Shown here: piece by piece, positions 1 to 7,947 of the stretch
How positions within the stretch are numbered: the first letter of the stretch is position 1
Layout of the letters: each line of letters opens with the position of its first letter
DNA from: CAIQPS01 sp963843455
Lineage (GTDB): Bacteria; Actinomycetota; Thermoleophilia; RBG-16-64-13
Direction: 5' to 3'
NCBI GenBank assembly: GCA_963843455.1
Contig: CAWJKE010000016.1
Span: 62,001-126,000 of the forward strand
Length of the DNA: 64,000 nt
Program-made: the position numbers and the translations under genes
The notes under the pieces: model-generated
Told to the model about the DNA's origin: nothing
Database searches by the model: none
What the model saw: the letters and a program-made list of their open reading frames with translations, nothing else

Positions 1-372
1 CTCGCCGGCATGCCCGAAAGGAGTGTGCCCAAGGTCGTGGCCCAGGGCGATGGCCTCGGTGAGGTCCTCGTTGAGACGAAGGGCCCGGGCGATACTGCGG
101 GCGATACCGGCCACCTCCAGGGTGTGGGTCAACCGGGTGCGGTAGTGGTCGCCTTCCGGCGCGATGAACACCTGGGTCTTGTGCTCCAGCCTGCGGAACG
201 CCTTACAGTGAACGATGCGTCCCCGGTCGCGCTGGTAAGGGGTACGGAGCGTGCAGGGCTCTTCCGGACGCTCGCGTCCCAGAGAATCGGCGGAGCGCTG
301 CGCCCACCGGGAGAGGCCCGCCTCCAGTTCGTCGGCGGACAAGCGCACTTTACCGGCCTTCTCGTGGTCCAC
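1..372 (-). CDS. dgt: dGTPase-like HD-domain triphosphohydrolase (3' end outside window)
   Basis: N-terminal 124 residues of a deoxyguanosinetriphosphate triphosphohydrolase-like protein, which hydrolyses dNTPs to nucleoside and triphosphate in the cytoplasm. The minus-strand translation contains the family signature: TPYQRDRGRI, KAFRRLEHKTQVF, GDHYRTRLTHTLEVA, and the HD metal motif in ALGHDLGHTPFGHAGE, just before the window edge. There is no ATG. The first in-frame start after the upstream stop is GTG at 372, 30 bp downstream of ppdK and in the same frame, so it is probably translated from the ppdK message. The order ppdK-dgt is common in Gram-positive genomes, where dnaG and rpoD often follow; those would lie outside the window. 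Identity is clear from the motifs; the start is uncertain. Confidence 0.88.
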   Translation of the reverse strand, partial: MDHEKAGKVRLSADELEAGLSRWAQRSADSLGRERPEEPCTLRTPYQRDRGRIVHCKAFRRLEHKTQVFIAPEGDHYRTRLTHTLEVAGIARSIARALRLNEDLTEAIALGHDLGHTPFGHAGE

Positions 373-402
373 AGCGTCACCGGCCCCGTCGATACGGTCC
401 TT

Positions 403-3069
403 TCAGTCGCCCACCTTGCCGGCCGTCTTCTCCTCAAGCACCGCCTGCGCGGCCGCGAGCCGGGCCAACGGGACCCGGTAAGGGCTGCAACTGACGTAGT
501 TCAAGCCCGTCCGATGACAGAACTTGACGCTGCTCGGCTCGCCTCCGTGCTCCCCACAGATACCCGTCTTGAGATCCGGCTTGACCGAGCGCCCCTTCTG
601 CACCGCCATGGCGACGAGTTGACCCACTCCGGCCTGATCGAGCTTCTCGAACGGATTGCTCCGCAGAAGGTCGGTCTTGAGGTAGTACGTGAGGAACTTG
701 CCTTCGGCGTCGTCGCGGGAGAAGCCCAGGGTCATCTGGGTGAGGTCGTTCGTCCCGAAGCTGAAGAAGTCGGCCTGCTGGGCGATCTGGTCGGCGATGA
801 GGGCCGCACGGGGCACCTCGATCATAGTACCGACGGTGTAGTCGACGTTCACGCCGCGCTCTTTGAGCACCGCGTCGGCCGTCTCGACGGTGAGGGTCCG
901 CATCCGCTTGAGCTCCTCCTCGAAACCGACCAGCGGGATCATGATCTCCACATGCGGCATCTGGCCGGAAGAGGCGAGCACGTCGGCCGCCGCCTCCATG
1001 ATGGCCCGTACCTGCATGGCGTAGATCTCGGGCCATTGGATGCCCAGGCGGCAACCGCGCGTGCCCAGCATCGGGTTCGCTTCGGACAGCGACTTCACCT
1101 TGGCGACCAAGGCTTCCTGCACGGCGATCTCGCCGGCCGCCGCCCCGGTAAGACGCATGTGTTCCAGCTCCACCATGACGTCGGTGTAGTTGGGCAGGAA
1201 CTCGTGCAGCGGCGGGTCGAGTAGCCGGATAGTGACCGGCAGACCGGCCATTGCTTCAAAAATGCCCACGAAGTCCTCGCGCTGGAAGGGCAGCAGCTTG
1301 GCCAGATGGACTTCGCGCTCCTCGGTGGTCTCGGCCATGATCATATTCTGGACGTGCGGCAGCCGCTCCTGCTGCATGAACATGTGCTCGGTGCGGCACA
1401 GACCTATACCCTCGGCGCCGAAGCCCCGAGCGGTGCGGGCGTCCTCAGGCGTGTCGGCGTTGGTGCGCACGCGCAGGCGGCGCACTTCGTCGGCCCAGCC
1501 GAGGACTGTGTTGACGTTCTCATCCATGGCCGCGGGCACCAGGTCGGCTTTGCCGAGGATCACGCGGCCGGTGGCGCCATCCATGGAGATCCAGTCGCCG
1601 TCGGCGACAACGACGTCGCCCACAGTCATGCGCTTGGCCGCGGTGTCGATCTTGAGCTCCTGGGCGCCGGCGATGCAGGGCTTGCCCATGCCCCGGGCAA
1701 CGACGGCGGCGTGCGACGTCATGCCGCCGTGGCTGGTTATGACACCCTGCGCCTGGATGAGTCCGTGGATGTCATCGGGGTTGGTCTCCCACCGCACCAG
1801 GATGACCTGCTCGCCGTTCGACCCGCGCTCCTCAGCCTCGTCGGCATCGAAGACCGCCTTGCCGACGGCGGCGCCGGGAGAGGCGCCCAGCCCGGTAGCC
1901 AGCACCTGGAACTTCGCCTTGGGATCGAGCCGCGGATGCAGGAGTTGGTCGAGCTGGCTCGGGTCGACCCGCATCAGGGCCTCTTCCTTGGTGATGAGCC
2001 CCTCGGCCACCATCTCGGCCGCGGTGCGCAGGGCGGCCGGCGCGGTACGCTTGCCGCTGCGCGTCTGCAGCATGTAGAGCTTCTTGTCCTCGATGGTGAA
2101 CTCCACATCCTGCATGTCGCGGTAGTGCTTCTCGAGGGTCTCGCGGATGTCGTACAGCTGCTTGAGGGCCTCGGGCATGACGTCGCCCAGTTCTTCCAGC
2201 GGACGGGGATGGCGCACACCGGCCACCACGTCCTCGCCCTGGGCGTTCATGAGGAACTCGCCGTAGAAGAAGTTCTCGCCGGTGGAAGGATCGCGGGTGA
2301 ACGCGACGCCGGTGCCCGATGTGTCGCCCTTGTTGCCGAACACCATGGTCTGAACGTTGACGGCGGTCCCCAGATCGTCGGGGATGCCCTGCGTGCGGCG
2401 GTACACCTTGGCCCGATGATTGTCCCAGCTCTTGAAGACGGCCTGGATGGCCAGGTGCAGCTGTTTCATGGGATCGGCCGGGAACTGCTCCCCGGCGTGT
2501 TGCGCCAAGAGCGCTTTGAGACGGACGGTGAGGTCGCGCAGGTCTTTGGCGCTCAGGTCGGTGTCGAGAGCAGCACCCACTTCGTCCTTCTTGGCCGTCA
2601 ACGCGTCTTCGAAGGCCTGCGGATCGACCCCCATGACGACGTCGCCGAACATGGAGATGAACCGCCGGTAGGAGTCGTACGCGAAGCGCGGATTGCCCGT
2701 CCCCCGGGCCAGCCCTTCGACCGTCTCGTCGTTGAGCCCCAGGTTGAGAACGGTATCCATCATGCCCGGCATGGAGAAGACGGCGCCTGAGCGGATGGAG
2801 AGCAGCAGCGGGTTCTTGGGATCGCCCAAGGTCTTGCCGGTCAACTTCTCCAGGGCTTTCAGGTGGTCCTTGATCTCGGCTTCGAGCCCTTGGGGGTACG
2901 CGCCGTGGGCGGAGTAGTACACGCAGGCCGCCGTGGTGACTATGAAGCCGGGAGGCACCGGGATGCCAAGTCCCGTCATCTCCGCGAGGTTGGCCCCCTT
3001 GCCACCCAGCAGCGGCTTCATGGAGGCGTTGCCCTCCGAAAAATCGTAGACGTACTTGGTGGCGCCCAT
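403..3069 (-). CDS. ppdK: Pyruvate, phosphate dikinase
   Basis: 888-residue PPDK, which interconverts pyruvate + ATP + Pi and PEP + AMP + PPi in the cytoplasm. Order: an N-terminal nucleotide-binding domain starting with the GGKGANLAEMTGLG motif (~22-35), a swivelling phosphohistidine domain with HGGMTSHAAVVARGMG (catalytic His453; Thr451 is the residue phosphorylated by the regulatory protein in other species), and a C-terminal PEP/pyruvate barrel with GFGAEGIGLCRTEHMF (~550) and the acid-base Cys838 in TGICGEHGG. Length matches the family. The frame stays open 60 codons upstream, but ATG at 3069 is preferred: homology begins there and GAAGGGAG and AAGGG precede it. It is divergent from the radical SAM gene and followed after 30 bp by dgt. 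Confidence 0.96.
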   Translation of the reverse strand: MGATKYVYDFSEGNASMKPLLGGKGANLAEMTGLGIPVPPGFIVTTAACVYYSAHGAYPQGLEAEIKDHLKALEKLTGKTLGDPKNPLLLSIRSGAVFSMPGMMDTVLNLGLNDETVEGLARGTGNPRFAYDSYRRFISMFGDVVMGVDPQAFEDALTAKKDEVGAALDTDLSAKDLRDLTVRLKALLAQHAGEQFPADPMKQLHLAIQAVFKSWDNHRAKVYRRTQGIPDDLGTAVNVQTMVFGNKGDTSGTGVAFTRDPSTGENFFYGEFLMNAQGEDVVAGVRHPRPLEELGDVMPEALKQLYDIRETLEKHYRDMQDVEFTIEDKKLYMLQTRSGKRTAPAALRTAAEMVAEGLITKEEALMRVDPSQLDQLLHPRLDPKAKFQVLATGLGASPGAAVGKAVFDADEAEERGSNGEQVILVRWETNPDDIHGLIQAQGVITSHGGMTSHAAVVARGMGKPCIAGAQELKIDTAAKRMTVGDVVVADGDWISMDGATGRVILGKADLVPAAMDENVNTVLGWADEVRRLRVRTNADTPEDARTARGFGAEGIGLCRTEHMFMQQERLPHVQNMIMAETTEEREVHLAKLLPFQREDFVGIFEAMAGLPVTIRLLDPPLHEFLPNYTDVMVELEHMRLTGAAAGEIAVQEALVAKVKSLSEANPMLGTRGCRLGIQWPEIYAMQVRAIMEAAADVLASSGQMPHVEIMIPLVGFEEELKRMRTLTVETADAVLKERGVNVDYTVGTMIEVPRAALIADQIAQQADFFSFGTNDLTQMTLGFSRDDAEGKFLTYYLKTDLLRSNPFEKLDQAGVGQLVAMAVQKGRSVKPDLKTGICGEHGGEPSSVKFCHRTGLNYVSCSPYRVPLARLAAAQAVLEEKTAGKVGD

Positions 3070-3264
3070 CAGACCCTTACTCCCTTCGACTAAGACTGGA
3101 GACCCCCCGCAGCTTCCCTGGTCGCTTCCAGGACCAAGTATTCTAGCTAAGCAGGCGGACGTTTGAAAGCGGACTCCCCGCCCCAATTGGTGCTTTGGGT
3201 GGGACCTTTCACGTGTTATCGTGGATGGGTTACAGAATCCCATCAGCACGAAGGGAGGTTGTTG

Positions 3265-4740
3265 ATGCCCGAGCAGTCAACGGCAAAAGCTCGGGAGCGA
3301 CGCGACTACGAACGGACCGCCTCTATCATCTCTGGGGCCCTTACCGTGGTCGGCAGTTCGGATCTAGCAATGCGTGGCCTCACCACCGCGGTGAAGCGAA
3401 CAGCCAAGTCGGCGCAACAAGAAATAATCGCCGAATGGCTCAAGGAGTACACGGCCCCCGGTCATCCAGGCAACACGTTCTTCAAGAACATTCGTCATCT
3501 TCATCCTAATGTACGTAAACGTTTCGTTGCCGGGATGATGGCCAACTTCTTCATGCGTGATCCGGAATACACACAGTCGCTCCTCGAGGAGAGAGGCATC
3601 TCCTCGCCGACGGCGATCCTTATCAGTCCCTCCATGCGCTGCAACCTACGCTGCGTCGGCTGCTACGCGGCCGAGTACGACGACGAGGACGAGCTCAGCG
3701 AAGCCGAGGTCGAGAGCATCATCGACCAAGGCGAAGAGATCGGCTCCCGTGTCTTCGTCATCCTGGGCGGCGAGCCTTTTGTGTGGCGGCCGCTCCTCGA
3801 CGTCATCGAACGTCATCCCCAGTCGGTGTTCATGGTGTTCACCAACGGCACTATGATCAACGACCGCGTCGCCGACCGGATCGTCGAACTGGGCAACATC
3901 TGCCCCACGATCAGCATCGAAGGCGGCCGCGAGGCCACCGACGCCCGCAGAGGTGCCGGCACCTACGACCGCATCATGGCGGCCATGGACCGGCTTCGCG
4001 AGCGCGGTGCCATGGTGGCGTTCTCCGCCACGGCCACCAGTCAGAACGTCGCCGAGATCACTTCTGACGAGTTCGCGGATCTCATGGTCGAAAAGGGCTG
4101 CTTCTACGGCTGGTACTTCTCGTACATGCCCGTGGGACGCGACCCCGATCTGACTCTCATGCCGAATGCCGACCAGCGGGATCAGCTGAGGCGCGGTGTG
4201 GTGCACATCCGGAACACGCGGCCCCTCATGGTCGCCGACTTCTGGGGCGATGGCACCCTCACCGGTGGTTGCCTGTCGGGCGGGCGCAAGTACATCCATA
4301 TCAACAACAAAGGCGACGTGGAGCCCTGCATCTTCGCCCACTTCGCCGTCGACAACATCAAGGAGACTCCGCTGCTGGACTGCCTCTGCTCGGACTTCTT
4401 CAAAGATCTCCGGCGCATGCAGCCCTTCGGCAAGAACCTGTTGCGGCCCTGCCCCATCATCGACCATCCGGCTGTGATGAAACGGGCTGTGGAGCGGAAC
4501 AAGGCCTATCCCACGCACGAAGGCGCCGAGTCGCTGCTTACCGACCTTCAGCCCGGCCTGCACGAGTACGCCGCGGAGGTCCGCCACAAACTCGACCCCA
4601 TCTGGCAGAACGAGATGGCCTGGGCGCACGCCTGGTTGGATGCGGATACCGAGTATCAGCGCCGCAAGAAGCGTGGCGCCGACGCCGCGCAGCTGGCCGA
4701 CGAGGCCGGCGACGAAGTGGAGGAGCAGAAGGCTTCCTGA
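3265..4740 (+). CDS. Radical SAM protein with SPASM-like C-terminal region
   Basis: 491-residue radical SAM enzyme. The [4Fe-4S]/SAM motif is CNLRCVGC (Cys126, Cys130, Cys133), followed by a GGEPF motif as in radical SAM barrels. A C-terminal region with further cysteines (GGCLSGGRKY, VEPCIF, CLCSD, RPCP) suggests auxiliary clusters of SPASM type. About 115 residues precede the barrel and the tail is acidic. The start is ATG 3265 behind a strong AAGGGAGG site; the frame is open upstream to 3163 without homology. It is divergent from ppdK, convergent with glyQS, and monocistronic with its own terminator. No precursor-peptide gene was found next to it, so the substrate is unknown. Family assignment is firm, the reaction is not. 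Confidence 0.85.
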   Translation: MPEQSTAKARERRDYERTASIISGALTVVGSSDLAMRGLTTAVKRTAKSAQQEIIAEWLKEYTAPGHPGNTFFKNIRHLHPNVRKRFVAGMMANFFMRDPEYTQSLLEERGISSPTAILISPSMRCNLRCVGCYAAEYDDEDELSEAEVESIIDQGEEIGSRVFVILGGEPFVWRPLLDVIERHPQSVFMVFTNGTMINDRVADRIVELGNICPTISIEGGREATDARRGAGTYDRIMAAMDRLRERGAMVAFSATATSQNVAEITSDEFADLMVEKGCFYGWYFSYMPVGRDPDLTLMPNADQRDQLRRGVVHIRNTRPLMVADFWGDGTLTGGCLSGGRKYIHINNKGDVEPCIFAHFAVDNIKETPLLDCLCSDFFKDLRRMQPFGKNLLRPCPIIDHPAVMKRAVERNKAYPTHEGAESLLTDLQPGLHEYAAEVRHKLDPIWQNEMAWAHAWLDADTEYQRRKKRGADAAQLADEAGDEVEEQKAS

Positions 4741-4766
4741 ACCGGCTTGCTCTAAGGCGGGAATAG

Positions 4767-4801
4767 GAGAGGGGCGGCGCCCAGCGGGCGCCGCCCCTCT
4801 C
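4767..4801. terminator. Perfect 16-bp GC hairpin between convergent genes
   Basis: Bases 4767-4782 pair perfectly with 4786-4801 around a 3-base loop; the stem begins GAGAGGGG. It lies 27 bp after the radical SAM stop and 63 bp beyond the end of glyQS, so it can serve both convergent genes. A T-run is nearly absent (GTCGTTTC follows on the plus side). Confidence 0.8.
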
Positions 4802-4863
4802 GTCGTTTCGGTGAGCCCTGCGGCCCCCAGACGCGGCACCCCGATGCAGCGCGTCCCCTGACG

Positions 4864-7800
4864 TCAGCCTTGTACGAGCTCCAGCCAGGCGATCATCTTG
4901 ACGGTCCCGGCCACCGCGGCCAGTTGTCGCAGCCGGTTGAGCCGGACGGCCTCGTCTTCGGCCATCACCAGCACATCGTCGAAGTACTTGTCCACAAACG
5001 GGCGCAGCCGGGCCAACAGGCCGAGAGCCTTGGAGTAGTCCCGCTTCTCCACAGCCACACCCGCCTCGCCGGCGGCCTGCCACCACTCGCCCATCAACAC
5101 CCGTTCCGCCTCGGTCTGGAAGAGCGACGGCTGCACGCCTCCCAGGGCCTCGCCGGCCGCCGGCGCGGCGCCGGCCGGCAACTTCTTGGCGAGATTGGCG
5201 GGCCGGCTATACACCGTCACCAGGTCGTCCCATAGAGGACCGGAGCGGAAACGCTGGAGGGCCTCGGCCCGGGCGCGCAGATCGAGAAAGTCCCGGGAGG
5301 TCGGCAGCACCGCGTCCACGGTGTCACGAACAATGCCGTCATCGGTGAGCGCCTTGGCCAGCCGCTCGAGGATGAAGGTGGTCGCTTCAGACACCACCAC
5401 GCCTCTCGCGACCAGTCCGGGGAACTTCTCCAAGCCGTCGTACGCTCGTTGGGCCAGCTTCTCGACGTCGTAGCGCAGACCGTGTTTGGCCGCGATGGCC
5501 ACCATCCCCGCCGCGGCCCGTCGCAGGCCGTAGGGGTCCTTGGAGCCCGAGGGAGGTTCCCCGCAGGCGAACGCCGCGATGATGTTATCCACCTTCTCGG
5601 CTGTGGCCAGCAGGGCTCCAGGGAACGTCTCGGGCACCACGCCACCTGCCGCGTCGGGGAGGAACTGCTCCCGCAGCGCCTTGGCCACCTCGGGGTGATG
5701 CCCTTCCATGAGCGCGTACTTCTCGCCCATGACCCCCTCGAGGTCGGCAAACTCCCTCACCATGACCGACACCTGGTCGGCCTTGGCCAGCTTCGCCGCT
5801 TCCACCGCACGCTCCCGGGCTACGCCGGGGGCCCTTGTCGCCTCGCCCAGATATCGCACCAACGCGACCAGCCGCTCGGTCTTGTCGCGCATGGTGCCGG
5901 CCTTGACGTGGAACACGATCTTGTCGAGTTGCGCGGCCATGGCTTCCAGGCCGGTGACCCTGTCCTTCTCAAACGAGAACTCGGCGTCCTCCATCCTCCC
6001 CTGCAGCACCCGCTCGTTCCCGGCGGTGATCTGCTTGGTCCAGGCCGGGTCTCCGTTGCTCACGTAGAGAAAGCGGTTAGAGAGCGTCCCAGCCTCATCG
6101 ACCAGAGGGAAGTACCTCTGGTGCGACTGCATGGCCGTGACCAGTACCTCGGGCGGCAGCGCAAGATGATGGTGGGCGAAGAGCCCCTGCGCGATCGTGG
6201 GTTTCTCGACAAGGAACAGCACCTCTTCGAGCTTGCCGTTCGGATCGATCACGTCCAGGCTCTGCTCGCCGGCCACGCGTTCCAGCTCGTCCCAGATCAG
6301 TCGCTCGCGCTCCCGATGATCCACCAAGACACCGGCCCGTCTCATCGCCTCCTGGTAATCGCGCGGCTTGCCGATCTGCACAGACCCGCCCAGCCAACGG
6401 TGTCCCTTGCTGGCGCGTCCGGACGTAAGCCCGGCTATGCCGAAGGGGATGACGGTCTCCCCCCACAAAGCCACCAACCAGCGGATGGGCCGCGAGAAGC
6501 GGATGTCGCGATAACCCCACCGCATGTTCTTGGGGAAGTACATGTCGCGGACGATCTTGAGGCAGATATCGGGGAGCAGCGCCGAGGTTGGGCGGCTCTC
6601 GCTGCGTGTGACGTAGTAGACGAACGGGCGGCCGGCTTCCTCGCGCACTTCCAGGTCGGCCGGCGAAACGCCCTTTGCCCGGGCGAAGCCCTCGCACGCC
6701 TTGGTCGGCCTGCCCTCATCGTCGTAGGCGGCCTCGTAAGCCGGGCCTCGCTGGACGATCTCCCTGGGAGCCTGCTCTCCCGGGACGCCGGTGAGCAACA
6801 CCGCGATCCGGCGGGGCGACACCATGACGTTCACATCCTCCGGCGCGACGGCGATGCCCTCGGTGGCGAACATGCCCGCCACCCGGTCGGGCAGCAAGTC
6901 GATGGCGGCTCGGCACGCGGAGGCCGGTATCTCCTCCACGCCTATCTCGAGCAGGAGATCGCGGCTGCCGCGGTCCTTTGGCGAGATCCATTCCTTCGCG
7001 GCGCCGGCCGCCGCACGCCTCGTTGAAGCGCCGCCGGCTGCTGCGGTTGCGTCGTCCGGCAGATCCTCTGCCGGCTGCTCCACCTCGAACTGATCGACAT
7101 AAGCCTCGGCCACCTTCCGCGCCAGGTTCCGCACCCGGGCGATGTAGCCGGTCCGCTCGGTGACGCTGATCGCGCCGCGGGCATCGAGCAGGTTGAACGT
7201 GTGCGAAGCCTTGAGCACGAAGTCGTAGGCCGGGCGGGACAGCCCGCGGTCCAGGCACCTCTGGCACTCGCGCTCGTGGTCGGAGAACGACCGCTGCAGC
7301 AAAGGGATGTCGGCCAGGTCGAAGTTATAGACCGACCATTGGGCCTCGTTGGCCTTGTAGACGTCACCGTACGTGACTCCCGGCACCCATTCGAGATCGA
7401 ACACGTTGTCGATACCCTGCAGGTACATCGTGAGCCGCTCGGTGCCGTAGGTCAGTTCCACACTGGGAGGATCGAGGTCGATGCCGCCTACCTGCTGGAA
7501 GTAGGTGAACTGAGTACACTCCATCCCGTCGATCCACACCTCCCAACCCAAGCCCCAGGCGCCCAGGGTGGGCGATTCCCAGTCGTCCTCCACGAATCGC
7601 ACATCGTGCTTGCCGAGGTCGATGCCCAGGTGCTGGAGCGAGGCCAGATACAGGTCCTGGACGTTGTCCGGGCAGGGCTTGAGGATCACCTGGTACTGAT
7701 AGTAGTGGCCCAGGCGGTAGGGGTTCTCCCCGTAGCGCCCATCGGTGGGTCTGATGGACGGCTCGACGTAGGCGACCTTCCAGGGATCGGGACCCAGCAC

Positions 7801-7938
7801 CTTGAGGAACGTCGCCGGGTTGAAGGTGCCCGCCCCCACCTCGGTGTGGTGAGGCTGCCATATGATGCAGCCCTGCTTTGCCCAGAACTCCTGTAGACCC
7901 AGGAGCACATCCTGGAATGTGGGTTTCTCAGCGGTCAC
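4864..7938 (-). CDS. glyQS: Glycyl-tRNA synthetase, fused alpha and beta subunits
   Basis: 1024 residues. Residues 1-~290 are the GlyRS alpha subunit (starts FQDVLLGLQEFWA, with GAGTFNPATFL and YVEPSIRPTDGRYGENPYRLGHYYQ split by normal spacing), the catalytic part of the bacterial alpha2beta2 enzyme. A ~35-residue Ala/Gly/acidic linker (~290-325) leads to the beta subunit, which begins RDLLLEIGVEEIPA and carries the HD-like, tRNA-binding and anticodon regions. The enzyme charges tRNA-Gly. Most bacteria have separate glyQ and glyS; single-chain fusions occur in a minority of lineages. The gene lies 9 bp downstream of pknB, so it may be read from the envelope operon. No T-box leader was seen. 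Confidence 0.95.
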   Translation of the reverse strand: MTAEKPTFQDVLLGLQEFWAKQGCIIWQPHHTEVGAGTFNPATFLKVLGPDPWKVAYVEPSIRPTDGRYGENPYRLGHYYQYQVILKPCPDNVQDLYLASLQHLGIDLGKHDVRFVEDDWESPTLGAWGLGWEVWIDGMECTQFTYFQQVGGIDLDPPSVELTYGTERLTMYLQGIDNVFDLEWVPGVTYGDVYKANEAQWSVYNFDLADIPLLQRSFSDHERECQRCLDRGLSRPAYDFVLKASHTFNLLDARGAISVTERTGYIARVRNLARKVAEAYVDQFEVEQPAEDLPDDATAAAGGASTRRAAAGAAKEWISPKDRGSRDLLLEIGVEEIPASACRAAIDLLPDRVAGMFATEGIAVAPEDVNVMVSPRRIAVLLTGVPGEQAPREIVQRGPAYEAAYDDEGRPTKACEGFARAKGVSPADLEVREEAGRPFVYYVTRSESRPTSALLPDICLKIVRDMYFPKNMRWGYRDIRFSRPIRWLVALWGETVIPFGIAGLTSGRASKGHRWLGGSVQIGKPRDYQEAMRRAGVLVDHRERERLIWDELERVAGEQSLDVIDPNGKLEEVLFLVEKPTIAQGLFAHHHLALPPEVLVTAMQSHQRYFPLVDEAGTLSNRFLYVSNGDPAWTKQITAGNERVLQGRMEDAEFSFEKDRVTGLEAMAAQLDKIVFHVKAGTMRDKTERLVALVRYLGEATRAPGVARERAVEAAKLAKADQVSVMVREFADLEGVMGEKYALMEGHHPEVAKALREQFLPDAAGGVVPETFPGALLATAEKVDNIIAAFACGEPPSGSKDPYGLRRAAAGMVAIAAKHGLRYDVEKLAQRAYDGLEKFPGLVARGVVVSEATTFILERLAKALTDDGIVRDTVDAVLPTSRDFLDLRARAEALQRFRSGPLWDDLVTVYSRPANLAKKLPAGAAPAAGEALGGVQPSLFQTEAERVLMGEWWQAAGEAGVAVEKRDYSKALGLLARLRPFVDKYFDDVLVMAEDEAVRLNRLRQLAAVAGTVKMIAWLELVQG

Positions 7939-7947
7939 AGCAGACTC

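Noticed and set aside
1306..2790. Plus-strand open frame of 494 codons opposite ppdK
   Set aside because: ppdK is certain on the minus strand with all catalytic motifs; the opposite reading has no homology.
1..3069. ppdK-dgt fusion
   Set aside because: The frames match, but a TGA at 403-405 and a separate GTG start at 372 indicate two genes.
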